From Clostridia bacterium (lineage in GTDB: Bacteria; Acidobacteriota; Terriglobia; Terriglobales; Acidobacteriaceae): a DNA stretch of 64,000 bases. The stretch spans positions 1-64,000 of the forward strand of contig DATMYA010000051.1 of the NCBI GenBank assembly GCA_035561135.1. Direction: 5' to 3'. This document shows positions 42,425 through 51,254 of this stretch, one piece after another (the first letter of the stretch is position 1; each line of letters begins with the position of its first letter). The position numbers and the translations under genes were made by a program. The notes below the pieces were generated by a model, which saw only the letters and a program-made list of their open reading frames with translations, was not told the DNA's origin and did not search any database.

Positions 42425-44902
42425 CTACGGAGCAGAGGTCGTGCCGGGTTTTGGCGAATGTCCGGGCCGGTAAGATATCTGAAGCCACGTGGCGAAGTTC
42501 GAGTTAGTGCCACTCGACAGCATCGGGAAATTCCAGCGTTCGTACTGTGTAAATGCTGAAACCTCGTAATTGCTCTTCACGCGGAATTCAGCTTTCGCCG
42601 AGAAGTTGTGAAGGTTGCCGCCTTTCAGGTACTCGGGATTAGCGATCTGGTGCCGGTATCCAAACTGAATCCGATTGAAAGGCGAGATCCAGTACGTGCT
42701 CCACAATTGCAACCCGCGGCTATCGCGCCCTGCCCAGGTTGCGATCAGTTGTCTGTTGTTTGTATAGGAGTCGCGGTAAACGCCGTTCCAGTACGCGAAG
42801 TGTCCGCCGCGAACCTGGGTTGGCGTGCCCGGAATATCTGTGTAAACGGCTTCCGCTCTGAAATCGACCTTCGGCAGTCCCGGCAGTTGCGGGATGTAAA
42901 TACCGGGGTTCATGGCAGCCCTGTGCGGCGCAGCTAGCGCGGACGGGTCATCATCGGTCATGGAGTCGTTGTACAGAACCAACCATTTCCGCAAGCCTGG
43001 TACTCGGTAACTGAAATCGAACCCGCCGCGTCGATCGCCAGCGTCGTTGCCCGGCAAGTCCGCGTTAGGATGATCCCCCACTGAGAAGTATGTCTTAAAG
43101 AAAAGTCTCGGCGTGAGTGGAGTTCCGGCTCCCGCAAAAATGACTGTGCGAGAGAAACCCAATTCAAGGTTCGGCGTGGGCTTGAAGCTGATCTTCTCAC
43201 CGTGAATCATCGGGCGTGCCGGTCCAACATGGCCTGAAAGCTTGCCGAGGAACATCTCGCTGCGGATCGGGCCCATCTTGCTAAATATCCAAGGAAGCAG
43301 GATTGGCGCGGTTCGCGTCATGCGGAACATGTAGATAGACTCCGCATTGTTGCTGAACAGCATGGCCTGCCCCCGTCCGGGGCCCCACCAAAGCGGTTGC
43401 TTGCCGAACGAGAAGCTGATGTCTCGATACTGCACGGCGACTGAGGCCTCCACAATGTGCAGGCGGTCGAGCGAGTTAGCCGAAGGGCCCGGAACGATCG
43501 GCTTGACGTCAACGTCTGAGATCGTCTGCTGCAATTGGAGTGAATAAGGAATATTGGGCGCGGAGTGCTGGTATTCGCCGCGGAATGAAATTGCTGCCGG
43601 GCCAGCAACCGCTCGGCCGGAGACACCGAGGGTGGAATTGAACCCCTCACCGTACGGTCTACCGTCATCGTTTATTACGGTTTGTCCGAAGTGTAGGCCG
43701 TCGGTTAATGGTCTTCCCTGGATCCCGCCGACTCGGGTGTAGATGGAATCGATTTCGGCGCCAAGATTTGTATCTCCATCGAGACGGCGAGATTCCAGCG
43801 CGAACTCGTTTGAGAGTGCCTTGACCAGCTTCTCCAAATCCGCGTCGTCCGGACCAAGTTCCGACTCAGCAGAGGCCTCTTGCAGGAGTCGTGCGCATTC
43901 CATTCGGGTCCACGGTCGCAGGCCCAGGAATGCCGACTGTATGTACCCCCTGGCAATCAGGCGATCGAATACCGGATAGATCCAGCTGTCCATCGGCACG
44001 GAGGGCGATGCCATGTTGGCGGAAGAGCGTTTTGTTTCCCCGGTTTCCTTTACGAACGTGCCGATCCCCTCGCCGCCGAGAGACGTGTCATGATGCGCGC
44101 GGTAGATCTGCCGTCCAACCAGCCAACCGATCGTGCTACCGATCAATACATCCGACGGAAAGTGCTGCTGCCCGATTACGCGCGCGGTGCTGATTGCCGC
44201 CGCGCCGCCGTAGGCCAGCAATTTCGTTCCTGTTCCCGGGTATTCGTGGGCGATGACGCTTGCGGCAGCCCATGAAACCGAAGCGTGGTCGGAAGGAAAG
44301 GACGCGCCACCAGACCAGAACCGTCCCGCGCGATTATCCTCAAGAGGCCGCGGGCGGCGCGTTACCAGCTTGAGAGCGGTTGTAACCGCGGCCGCATTCG
44401 TCACCGCTTCCCCAGTCAATATTCCGGTCTCGCGCAGATGGTCACTATCTGTGAAGTGGCCCCAACCATAGAACAGTCCGCTAAGGGCCACGGCCGAGAA
44501 GGCTCCAACGTCAGAGAACTGCCTTGCCCTGCGACTGGTGTTCTCGGTGGGAGAAAACCTCCGCATTGTCGACTCGTCCGATGCGATTAACCCGCCGGTA
44601 GCGAGCCCGATCGGCAGCAGCCACTTCGTGTCGCGTGCTTTCAGCCGCAGGGGAGACGTCCAGATCGCCTGCTGATCTTCGCCGAAACGCTTCAGGTACG
44701 AGACCACGAACACTCGTTTTGGTTTCGGCGTCGGCGTTGCTTGTGACGAGTCGGACTGTGGTTTCTGATGAACAGGGTCCGCAGTCTGCGCCACCTCTTC
44801 TTGGGCGAGGATGCTCACCGGAGAAAGCAGCAACAGCACTGTCATCCAAAGGACGACTCTCCCGCTGAACTTCGAGGACACTGCAATGACGGCCCAATTC
44901 AT
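42425..44902 (-). CDS. PAP2 phosphatase - Wzi capsule-assembly fusion protein
   Basis: An 825-residue exported protein with two parts. After a signal segment (about 12-33), residues about 95-265 form a PAP2 acid-phosphatase domain with all three motifs: K178-x6-R185-P186 (KLVTRRPRP), PSDH at 203-206, and R241-x5-H247-x3-D251. Residues about 300-825 match the Wzi capsule-assembly beta-barrel type, with QPLWWGPGRGQAMLFSNN and many alternating beta-strand patterns up to a C-terminal aromatic-containing strand. PAP2 proteins dephosphorylate lipid pyrophosphates, and Wzi anchors polymer at the outer membrane. The start overlaps the SLBB gene by 1 nt. Confidence 0.82.
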   Translation of the reverse strand: MNWAVIAVSSKFSGRVVLWMTVLLLLSPVSILAQEEVAQTADPVHQKPQSDSSQATPTPKPKRVFVVSYLKRFGEDQQAIWTSPLRLKARDTKWLLPIGLATGGLIASDESTMRRFSPTENTSRRARQFSDVGAFSAVALSGLFYGWGHFTDSDHLRETGILTGEAVTNAAAVTTALKLVTRRPRPLEDNRAGRFWSGGASFPSDHASVSWAAASVIAHEYPGTGTKLLAYGGAAAISTARVIGQQHFPSDVLIGSTIGWLVGRQIYRAHHDTSLGGEGIGTFVKETGETKRSSANMASPSVPMDSWIYPVFDRLIARGYIQSAFLGLRPWTRMECARLLQEASAESELGPDDADLEKLVKALSNEFALESRRLDGDTNLGAEIDSIYTRVGGIQGRPLTDGLHFGQTVINDDGRPYGEGFNSTLGVSGRAVAGPAAISFRGEYQHSAPNIPYSLQLQQTISDVDVKPIVPGPSANSLDRLHIVEASVAVQYRDISFSFGKQPLWWGPGRGQAMLFSNNAESIYMFRMTRTAPILLPWIFSKMGPIRSEMFLGKLSGHVGPARPMIHGEKISFKPTPNLELGFSRTVIFAGAGTPLTPRLFFKTYFSVGDHPNADLPGNDAGDRRGGFDFSYRVPGLRKWLVLYNDSMTDDDPSALAAPHRAAMNPGIYIPQLPGLPKVDFRAEAVYTDIPGTPTQVRGGHFAYWNGVYRDSYTNNRQLIATWAGRDSRGLQLWSTYWISPFNRIQFGYRHQIANPEYLKGGNLHNFSAKAEFRVKSNYEVSAFTQYERWNFPMLSSGTNSNFATWLQISYRPGHSPKPGTTSAP

Positions 44903-47775
44903 CAGAAAGTAGTTGCCACGCGTGCTGCAATTGCGACCGACGAGGTCACCTGTGCCGCATTCAGCAGATTACGCCAGAAGGTGTTTTCGGTGGCAATGCG
45001 CTCCGGAACGACAAGAGAGTCGCCCGGCTGCAACACGGTTCCCATGACTCCGCCAGACCACCATCCCCCGTTGCCGGCGCCAATGACTGAACCATCGGCG
45101 CGTACTACAAAAATTGCCTTCTTGTTTCCGAACTCCGTTGCTCCACCAGCCTTTCGCAAATACCACTGCGCGTTCTTGCCGGGCACGTAGGTGATGGCCG
45201 AAGGGCTGTTCACCTGACCATTCACAAGCACGAAATCCGGGCGCTTCGGGATGATGAGCACATCGCCTGCTCGTATCTCGACGTCAGCGGGAGTGTTCTC
45301 CCATTTACCAAGATCGGCACTGATACGGATGACCTGCCGGCCCGCCGGAGCCTCTTCTTTTAAGCGCGTCAAAATCTGCTGTTGCTGCTGCATGAATGCG
45401 GTGGTCATCACAGCCTGTTCCGCTCCAGCACCCTTAGGCTTGGCGCCCTCTATACGACGGATGAGCGCCTGGCGAGCCTGGCGGTCCATCTGTCGTACTT
45501 GCGTGCGTTGCAGCACGGCGCCTGCGGGATAGGCGCTCTCCCGGAAGCCTCCGGCGCGCCGCAGCAGCGAACTGAGCCGTTCGCTTTCCTGGATTCCATA
45601 GGTTCCGGGATGCTGGACTTCGCCGGATACCGTGACCGCACCGCCGATGTCTTCCCAACCTGCTAATTGGCGAACGGTAAGCACGTCTCCCGGTTTCAAC
45701 CGAATATCCATATCTGCCACACCATCCAGCGCTTTGCTGATCTCGACGACGCGGTGGTCACGCTGCACGCGCTCGCCGCCCTCGATTTCGTAGCTGGCCA
45801 AGTCCGCAGTCTGCCGGTAGGCGCTGCGCCTGAATCCACCAGCCATTCGCACTAATTCTGCGGTGCTCATTCCATCCGTAAGCGGATACTCTCCCGGGCG
45901 CAAAACTTCGCCGAAGATAGCGACCTTCGGGGCGTCCACTTCGTATCGGCCAAACACGCGTACGGTATCGAAGGGTTGCAACATCACAGTAGCTTTGTGT
46001 TGCATCACCTCGCTAAGGCTGAACTGCAAGACCATCGGGCGGAAGTCCGGCGGTTGTAACCGAATGATCTCTGCTTGAGTTGACGGTTCTGGAAGCAGGT
46101 CCTTATAAGACCGGATTAGGTCGCTGACCTGAATGTCTTTCCTGAATGGGTACTTACCCGGCCGCGTAACATGCCCGTCGAGATAAACGGTTTCGTTACT
46201 ATAGGCAGGGATCGAGGAGATAGTCACTCGATCTCCGTCCTGCAGTTTGAAGGACACTAGAGCCTGCTTCAGCGAGGCGATGTCGGTTCCTTCGGGAAGA
46301 TCGAGGCTAAGCATTACGCGACGTTCGTGCGCTTGCACGCGCTCAACCGCAATCTGGCGCAACGAGCCAGCCACCAGCACACCGCCCGCAAGTTCAAGCG
46401 CCTCGTAAAGTTCAGTTTCGCCCTTCAATTCATATAAGGCTGGACGGCGTACCATTCCGGCGACACTTACCTGTGGGCCCATTGGAGGCACCAGAATTGT
46501 GTCCCCCGCTTCCAGTCTTCCCACTTCGTCACTGACCCCATTGAGCAGAAGGTTGTAGATATCTACTTCCCGGATAAGCTCTTTGCCACGGTAGTGCTTT
46601 ACGGTTCTGAGCGAGCCTCGCGCCGTTGGACCGCCCGCCGCATAGAGTGCGTTCAGTGGCGTCGAAAGCGAACTAATGTTATAAGCGCCCGCCCGCACGA
46701 CATCGCCGACAACGTAGATCCGCACGGTACGCAAACGGCCGAGCGAGACATCCACGCCGACATCCTGCAATTGAGTGCGCAGGACCTTTCCTACAAACTC
46801 ACGGGCTTGATCGAGTGTTTTCCCGCCGATCTGTACGGTGCCAACCTCTGGCAGTGCAATTCGTCCTTCTCGATCGACCGTCAGGCTAAGTTTTCGCGTC
46901 AGGCTGCCCCAGAGTTCGACCGTCAATCCGTCTCCGGGACCTAGCACATAGTCAGGTCCAGCGGGCAGGTCCATCTGCTTCGGATCTGGCGCCATGCCCT
47001 TGCGGAACATGTTCGCACCAAACCGCTCGAGCTTTACCGTGGGATCAAGCGTCTGAGTGTAAAGGTCCTCTAGAGATTGCAGACTGCGATGCGGCGGTCT
47101 GCGATGACGCAAGAGCACTTGTTCGTTGTCACGCTCCTTCGCAACACGCGGAAACTCTGGAACGGTCACCCGCGGACGACCAGCGTTTTGAGCACGCGAG
47201 GATTCTTTGCCATCAAGCGTAAGGTCCTCTTCACCATCTTCTTCGAAGTCATCCGGCCAGTTGCCGGGGCGTCGTTCGTTCTTGTCTGTGTAGGGGGTCT
47301 CGCTTTCGTCGGAGCCTGCAGGCCGCTTCAATTCAGGGTCGTCCGGTTCTATGTAACCCCGCTTCAACAGTTCTTCGGTGATGCGACTGCGCAGCTCTGC
47401 ATCCTGCTCAATACGGCGGAGCAGCAGCGAATCGGGTACATCGCTCTCCTGAACAACTCTTCCCTGCTCGCGCAGTACGCGCGCGATTTCAATCTTGACC
47501 TGGGAGAGCAACTCAGGGTCCTGCTGCAACATTGCGATGATCCGCGACGCCGGTAGTTCATACCTGTTTCCGTAGGACGGCGAGGACGCTGTGCTCTTGC
47601 CGGTTTTGGGGCGGCCGCTCGGGGCACTACTCTCGTCCTGCGCGTGCAACGGAGCGAGCGCCAGCACAGCAACTATGAATAGCAGAACGCCAATGGCGAG
47701 CGAACGGCGAGGCGAAGATATCTTTTGAGATGGCAGGCTGTTCACGCTAATGACTCCATACCGATTCAACTGCAT
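44902..47775 (-). CDS. Polysaccharide export protein with multiple SLBB domains (Wza-like)
   Basis: A 957-residue exported protein. It has a signal peptide (about 26-46, ending LHA-Q) and a charged variable region to about residue 250. The poly-export domain begins PAGPDYVLGPGDGLTVELWGSLTRKLSL, followed by several SLBB repeats each of the form VSVAGMVRRPALYELKGETELYEALELAGG, VYLDGHVTRPGKYPF, VAIFGEVLRPGEYPL and VTVSGEVQHPGTYGI. No lipobox cysteine is seen, unlike E. coli Wza, and the protein is much longer. It likely forms the outer-membrane exit channel for the polymer. The first gene after the NusG-like regulator, 66 bp downstream. Confidence 0.9.
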   Translation of the reverse strand: MQLNRYGVISVNSLPSQKISSPRRSLAIGVLLFIVAVLALAPLHAQDESSAPSGRPKTGKSTASSPSYGNRYELPASRIIAMLQQDPELLSQVKIEIARVLREQGRVVQESDVPDSLLLRRIEQDAELRSRITEELLKRGYIEPDDPELKRPAGSDESETPYTDKNERRPGNWPDDFEEDGEEDLTLDGKESSRAQNAGRPRVTVPEFPRVAKERDNEQVLLRHRRPPHRSLQSLEDLYTQTLDPTVKLERFGANMFRKGMAPDPKQMDLPAGPDYVLGPGDGLTVELWGSLTRKLSLTVDREGRIALPEVGTVQIGGKTLDQAREFVGKVLRTQLQDVGVDVSLGRLRTVRIYVVGDVVRAGAYNISSLSTPLNALYAAGGPTARGSLRTVKHYRGKELIREVDIYNLLLNGVSDEVGRLEAGDTILVPPMGPQVSVAGMVRRPALYELKGETELYEALELAGGVLVAGSLRQIAVERVQAHERRVMLSLDLPEGTDIASLKQALVSFKLQDGDRVTISSIPAYSNETVYLDGHVTRPGKYPFRKDIQVSDLIRSYKDLLPEPSTQAEIIRLQPPDFRPMVLQFSLSEVMQHKATVMLQPFDTVRVFGRYEVDAPKVAIFGEVLRPGEYPLTDGMSTAELVRMAGGFRRSAYRQTADLASYEIEGGERVQRDHRVVEISKALDGVADMDIRLKPGDVLTVRQLAGWEDIGGAVTVSGEVQHPGTYGIQESERLSSLLRRAGGFRESAYPAGAVLQRTQVRQMDRQARQALIRRIEGAKPKGAGAEQAVMTTAFMQQQQQILTRLKEEAPAGRQVIRISADLGKWENTPADVEIRAGDVLIIPKRPDFVLVNGQVNSPSAITYVPGKNAQWYLRKAGGATEFGNKKAIFVVRADGSVIGAGNGGWWSGGVMGTVLQPGDSLVVPERIATENTFWRNLLNAAQVTSSVAIAARVATTF

Positions 47776-47841
47776 GACGGCTCGACACGCAGGATGGCAC
47801 GCAGATAAAGACTTCGGAAGGCCGGGAACAACGCAACTTGT

Positions 47842-48369
47842 TCAATTCAGTTTTTCCAGGTCAGCAACATCCACTTCAACTGACACTGCTCGCATGATGG
47901 CGTCAATGTTCAGCACGACTCGGTAAGCATTCTTCTTACGGATCAGGACGCCTTCGCTGCTGGCAAGCGGACCACGCCGCACCCGCACACGCTCTCCGAT
48001 CTTTAAATACGGATGTGGCTCTGCGTTCAGCCCCGAAATTGCATGGCGCAGGCGCGCGATCTCGTCGTCTGCAATCGCCACAGGAGGGCCGTTGAAAGAT
48101 ACAAAACGATGAACGCTCGCAAGACCCAGCACCCGCAGTCGCTCGGAGAGCGGAATATGCACAAAGACATAGCCGGGAAAGAGTGGTAGCTGGACCTGAG
48201 CATTACGGTCTTTCCAACGCCGAACCGTCTCGTATAGCGGGAGATAATACTTGACCTGCTTCAGGTCGAGTTGTGCCGCGACCTGCTTCTCGTGCCTGGG
48301 CAGCGTGCAAGCTACGTACCAGCGCGCCTCAACGGTTTGTTCGGTGTGTTGATTACTTGCTTCGTTCAT
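47842..48369 (-). CDS. NusG/RfaH-like transcription antiterminator (UpxY type)
   Basis: A 175-residue NusG paralogue. The NGN domain (about 15-110) has ARWYVACTLPRHEKQVAAQLD and LPLFPGYVFVHIPL. The KOW domain (about 118-170) has KIGERVRVRRGPLASSEGVLIR. Genome-core NusG normally sits by secE/rplK; this copy heads a polysaccharide operon, the position of RfaH/UpxY-type specialised antiterminators. It probably allows RNA polymerase to read through the about 24-kb operon. ATG 48369 is used; a GTG at 48393 would add eight residues. Confidence 0.88.
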   Translation of the reverse strand: MNEASNQHTEQTVEARWYVACTLPRHEKQVAAQLDLKQVKYYLPLYETVRRWKDRNAQVQLPLFPGYVFVHIPLSERLRVLGLASVHRFVSFNGPPVAIADDEIARLRHAISGLNAEPHPYLKIGERVRVRRGPLASSEGVLIRKKNAYRVVLNIDAIMRAVSVEVDVADLEKLN

Positions 48370-48865
48370 GCGGCTTACACAGGGTACGCACACAGCTTCG
48401 CCCCGTCACTTACAGGTACTCGTGACCTGACCTGAACAGAACCTTTGCATGGGGGAGAGAGACTCGCGAACTGAACGCCCGCAGAAAGCCGCAGAAGCTA
48501 ATGGAATGAGCTCTGCATCGCCAGTACTCAACTGAATATCGGCCACCCAGTTCCAACGCGATCAATGCACCACGTTCGGGGCAAAGCCACTTGCTTCAGT
48601 ACTCGCGACTGCTTTCGAGGGTCAGTGTCTGACAACTATAGCTGAAAACTCTGTGACAAACATCATAAGTATTTGTGAGAGGGAAAGAAATAGCGAAGAT
48701 GCGACAAACCGAGCCGCCTGCTCTCGTATTCCCGAATAGGGAGCCGAATGCAAAGTAACGAATTAAATGGGAGCATTTTCTCGCTTCGACACTCTACAAT
48801 TCGGGTTCTCTTCAATCATTCCTTTTCGACTCCGCAACCATTCGTAATCGCGGAGAGGGGCCCTA
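48370..48865. other. Long divergent control region of the polysaccharide operon
   Basis: About 500 bp without a gene separates the NusG-like gene (minus) from the fibre-like gene (plus). On the minus strand a TATGAT -10-like hexamer lies at 48662-48667 with a poor -35; if used, the leader RNA would be about 290 nt. On the plus strand TACAAT (48795-48800) is a possible -10 and GGAGAGGGG precedes the ATG at 48866. The 8-mer CAGTACTC occurs twice (48522-48529 and 48597-48604). I found no match to the enterobacterial ops/JUMPstart element. Confidence 0.5.
48621..48633. promoter_or_regulatory. Short palindrome in the polysaccharide control region
   Basis: GTCAG-TGT-CTGAC is a perfect 5-bp inverted repeat with a 3-nt centre, about 250 bp upstream of the NusG-like gene and next to the candidate minus-strand promoter region. 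It could be an operator half-site pair. The arms are short, so chance is a real alternative. Confidence 0.25.
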
Positions 48866-51199
48866 ATGCACGCTATCCGGTCGCTCGCGGCCGTTCTCAT
48901 ACTTATTGCATCTATTACCCTGTCAGGCTTTGCTACTGGCGATCAACCCGTCCCACGGCTCATTCGTTACTCTGGCATACTTCGCACAACAGATGGTCAA
49001 CCGCGAACCGGCACTGTTGGAGTTACTTTCTCAATCTATGCAGATGAGCATGGCAGCTCTCCTCTTTTCATCGAGACCCACAGTCTCTCACTGGATGAGC
49101 ACGGTGCTTACGTTGCGCTGATTGGTTCGGAACACGTTGGCGGACTCGCTGCCGACCTATTCGCTGACGGCGAACCGCGGTGGCTTGCTGTACAGGTCGA
49201 GAGCGAGCCCGAAGACGCAAATCGCGTCTTACTTGTCAGCGTGCCCTACGCATACCGGGCAGCAGATGCAGAGACCTTGGGAGGCAAGCCGGCATCTGCA
49301 TATCTCCTTGCTCCAACGGATGGCACGGCCGGAACAAGCGTTAAGACTGTGTCGAACGCTCTTTCTGCATCCCTGCCTCTCAATGCACTCAACGGGGCGA
49401 CGAACGCAATCGCTAAATTCGTGGATGCCACAACTCTCGGCAATTCCACGATGTTAGAGAGCGCGCTTGGTGTCGGCGTCGGGACTACGAATCCCACCCA
49501 GCGGCTGGATGTAGCCGGACGAATGCTTCTCCGCGGTACGCCAGCGGCTGGGCCCGGACTCATGCTCGGCGATGATGCAGGAGCATCATCCGTTCTGATC
49601 GGCCAGTACGCAAACCAGACTGCGTCGCCGCTTGGTTTCTGGCATTCCGGGAAGCTGGCCATGTCACTCGACTCCAGCGGCAGGGTCGGAGTTGGCATTC
49701 CCTACCCTTATGAGCGCTTCGAAGTCGCAGGTCGCGCAAAGCTTCGCGCCGATGGCGACACTACGGGAGGCTTTTGGCTGACCGGCGCTGACGGCAATGG
49801 TCAGCTGTTCGTTGGGCAGGCCGGTGCTTCCAGCTACGACCCTTTTGGCGTTTGGCATAGCGGACGCTGGCGGTTCACTGTCGGCGCAAACGGCAATGTG
49901 GGAGTCGGGGTTGATCGGCCGTATGAGAAGTTCGAGGTTGCTGGCCGTGCGAAGTATCGTACCGACGGCGCAAATACAGCCGGTTTCTGGCTCACAGGAC
50001 CCGAGGGCAACGGCTCCCTCTTTGTAGGACAGGCGGGCACAACGAGTTCCGACCCATTCGGCGTTTTTCACGCCGGTGCTTGGCGGTTTGTTGTAACGGC
50101 AGCGGGTACGCTCGGCGTGGGGACGATGAACCCTTCCGCACAGCTTGAAGTTGTGCGTCCGGCGAACGCTTCATCAGCGGCAGCCATCTACGCTCACGAC
50201 GATGCCACGACTGAACTCTCCTACGGAGTGCGCAGCGAGACTGCAAGCGACACGGGCGTTGCGGTGCACGGCGTGGCGCTAGCAAAATCGGGCACGGCAA
50301 CGGGAATCTACGGCCGGACAAACGCTCCCGACGGCACAGCTATCAACGGCGAAGCCTACTCAAGCACCGGGCGAAGCTACGGCGTTCACGGAATCACGCG
50401 AAGCCCGCAAGGCATGGCGCTCGCTGGTGATGCCGTCGCTACCGGCGGGACCAGTTACGGCGTGTACGGCTCCACGGCCGGAGACGGCTACAGCGCTGGC
50501 GTGTACGGATTGGCCACATCGCAGATGGCGACGGCCAGCACCTACGGTGTATATGGAAAGGCAGCCAGCGCCAAAGGCATCGGCGCAATTGGGTACGCCT
50601 CTTCGATGACGGGATACACGAGCGGCATCTACGGCATGGTCGAGAGCGGCACGGGCACAGCGGGTGAGTTCAATAATTTTGCGGGAGGCACTGTGCTGCT
50701 TGGCCGCAGCGCGGGAATGAAAGTGTTTCGTGTCGATGGCTACGGAAAGGTGTTCGCCAACGGCGGAACGCAGGTCGGCGGCGCTGACTTTGCCGAGTCG
50801 GTGGCCGTCCTGGGCGCGCGTGAAAGCTACGCACCGGGAGACGTGCTTGTAATCGACGCCACGGGCGACCGACGCTTCGCACTAGCGTCTGAGACCTACG
50901 CTACCAACGTGGCAGGAATTTATTCGACCAAACCCGGCGTCTTGGGCACGCCGCACACATTGGACTCTGCGGAGATCGCGCAGGAAGTGCCGCTGGCGAT
51001 GATCGGGATCGTGCCGTGCAAGGCCAGCGCCGAGAATGGCGCGATACGCCGCGGCGATCTGCTCGTCACCTCCGCCACCCCGGGGCACGTGATGCGAGGT
51101 ACGGATCGCAGCAGATTGCTTGGCGCAATAGTTGGGAAAGCTCTGCAGCCGCTCAGTGCCGGCATCGGCGTGATCGAGTGCATGGTTACGCTGCAATAG
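48866..51199 (+). CDS. Secreted fibre-like repeat protein
   Basis: A 777-residue exported protein. A signal peptide (about 1-22) is followed by a beta-rich domain (27-140) with RYSGILRTTDGQPRTGTVGVTFSIY, a pattern frequent in acidobacterial exported proteins. Residues 203-415 are three tandem 71-residue repeats, each starting (V)GVG-x3-P-x2-R/K-L/F-x-VAGR and resembling phage tail-fibre shaft sequences. Residues about 445-640 are a tyrosine-glycine series (YGVYG, YGVHG, GIYG), suggestive of a beta-helical shaft. A C-terminal domain (about 665-777) contains VGGADFAESVAVLG. It may form a trimeric surface fibre. It is divergent from the polysaccharide operon. Function unknown. Confidence 0.68.
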   Translation: MHAIRSLAAVLILIASITLSGFATGDQPVPRLIRYSGILRTTDGQPRTGTVGVTFSIYADEHGSSPLFIETHSLSLDEHGAYVALIGSEHVGGLAADLFADGEPRWLAVQVESEPEDANRVLLVSVPYAYRAADAETLGGKPASAYLLAPTDGTAGTSVKTVSNALSASLPLNALNGATNAIAKFVDATTLGNSTMLESALGVGVGTTNPTQRLDVAGRMLLRGTPAAGPGLMLGDDAGASSVLIGQYANQTASPLGFWHSGKLAMSLDSSGRVGVGIPYPYERFEVAGRAKLRADGDTTGGFWLTGADGNGQLFVGQAGASSYDPFGVWHSGRWRFTVGANGNVGVGVDRPYEKFEVAGRAKYRTDGANTAGFWLTGPEGNGSLFVGQAGTTSSDPFGVFHAGAWRFVVTAAGTLGVGTMNPSAQLEVVRPANASSAAAIYAHDDATTELSYGVRSETASDTGVAVHGVALAKSGTATGIYGRTNAPDGTAINGEAYSSTGRSYGVHGITRSPQGMALAGDAVATGGTSYGVYGSTAGDGYSAGVYGLATSQMATASTYGVYGKAASAKGIGAIGYASSMTGYTSGIYGMVESGTGTAGEFNNFAGGTVLLGRSAGMKVFRVDGYGKVFANGGTQVGGADFAESVAVLGARESYAPGDVLVIDATGDRRFALASETYATNVAGIYSTKPGVLGTPHTLDSAEIAQEVPLAMIGIVPCKASAENGAIRRGDLLVTSATPGHVMRGTDRSRLLGAIVGKALQPLSAGIGVIECMVTLQ
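49472..50110 (+). repeat. Three tandem 213-bp coding repeats in the fibre-like gene
   Basis: Units 49472-49684, 49685-49897 and 49898-50110 each encode exactly 71 residues. Units 2 and 3 are the most alike (shared FEVAGRAK, GFWLTG, LFVGQAG, DPFGV); unit 1 is more diverged. Equal length with diverged sequence suggests old duplication under structural constraint. Confidence 0.9.
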
Positions 51200-51254
51200 C
51201 TCTTCTGTTTTCGTGGGAGTTCGTTGGCTTCGATTGCACTCGTATTGATGGCGA

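Noticed and set aside
23864-48393. Recent horizontal transfer of the polysaccharide cluster as a genomic island
   Set aside because: No transposase, integrase, flanking direct repeat or tRNA border is visible, and I cannot compute composition reliably by eye.
48370-48865. JUMPstart/ops element upstream of the polysaccharide operon
   Set aside because: No segment resembles GGCGGTAGCGT or the longer JUMPstart motif on either strand.
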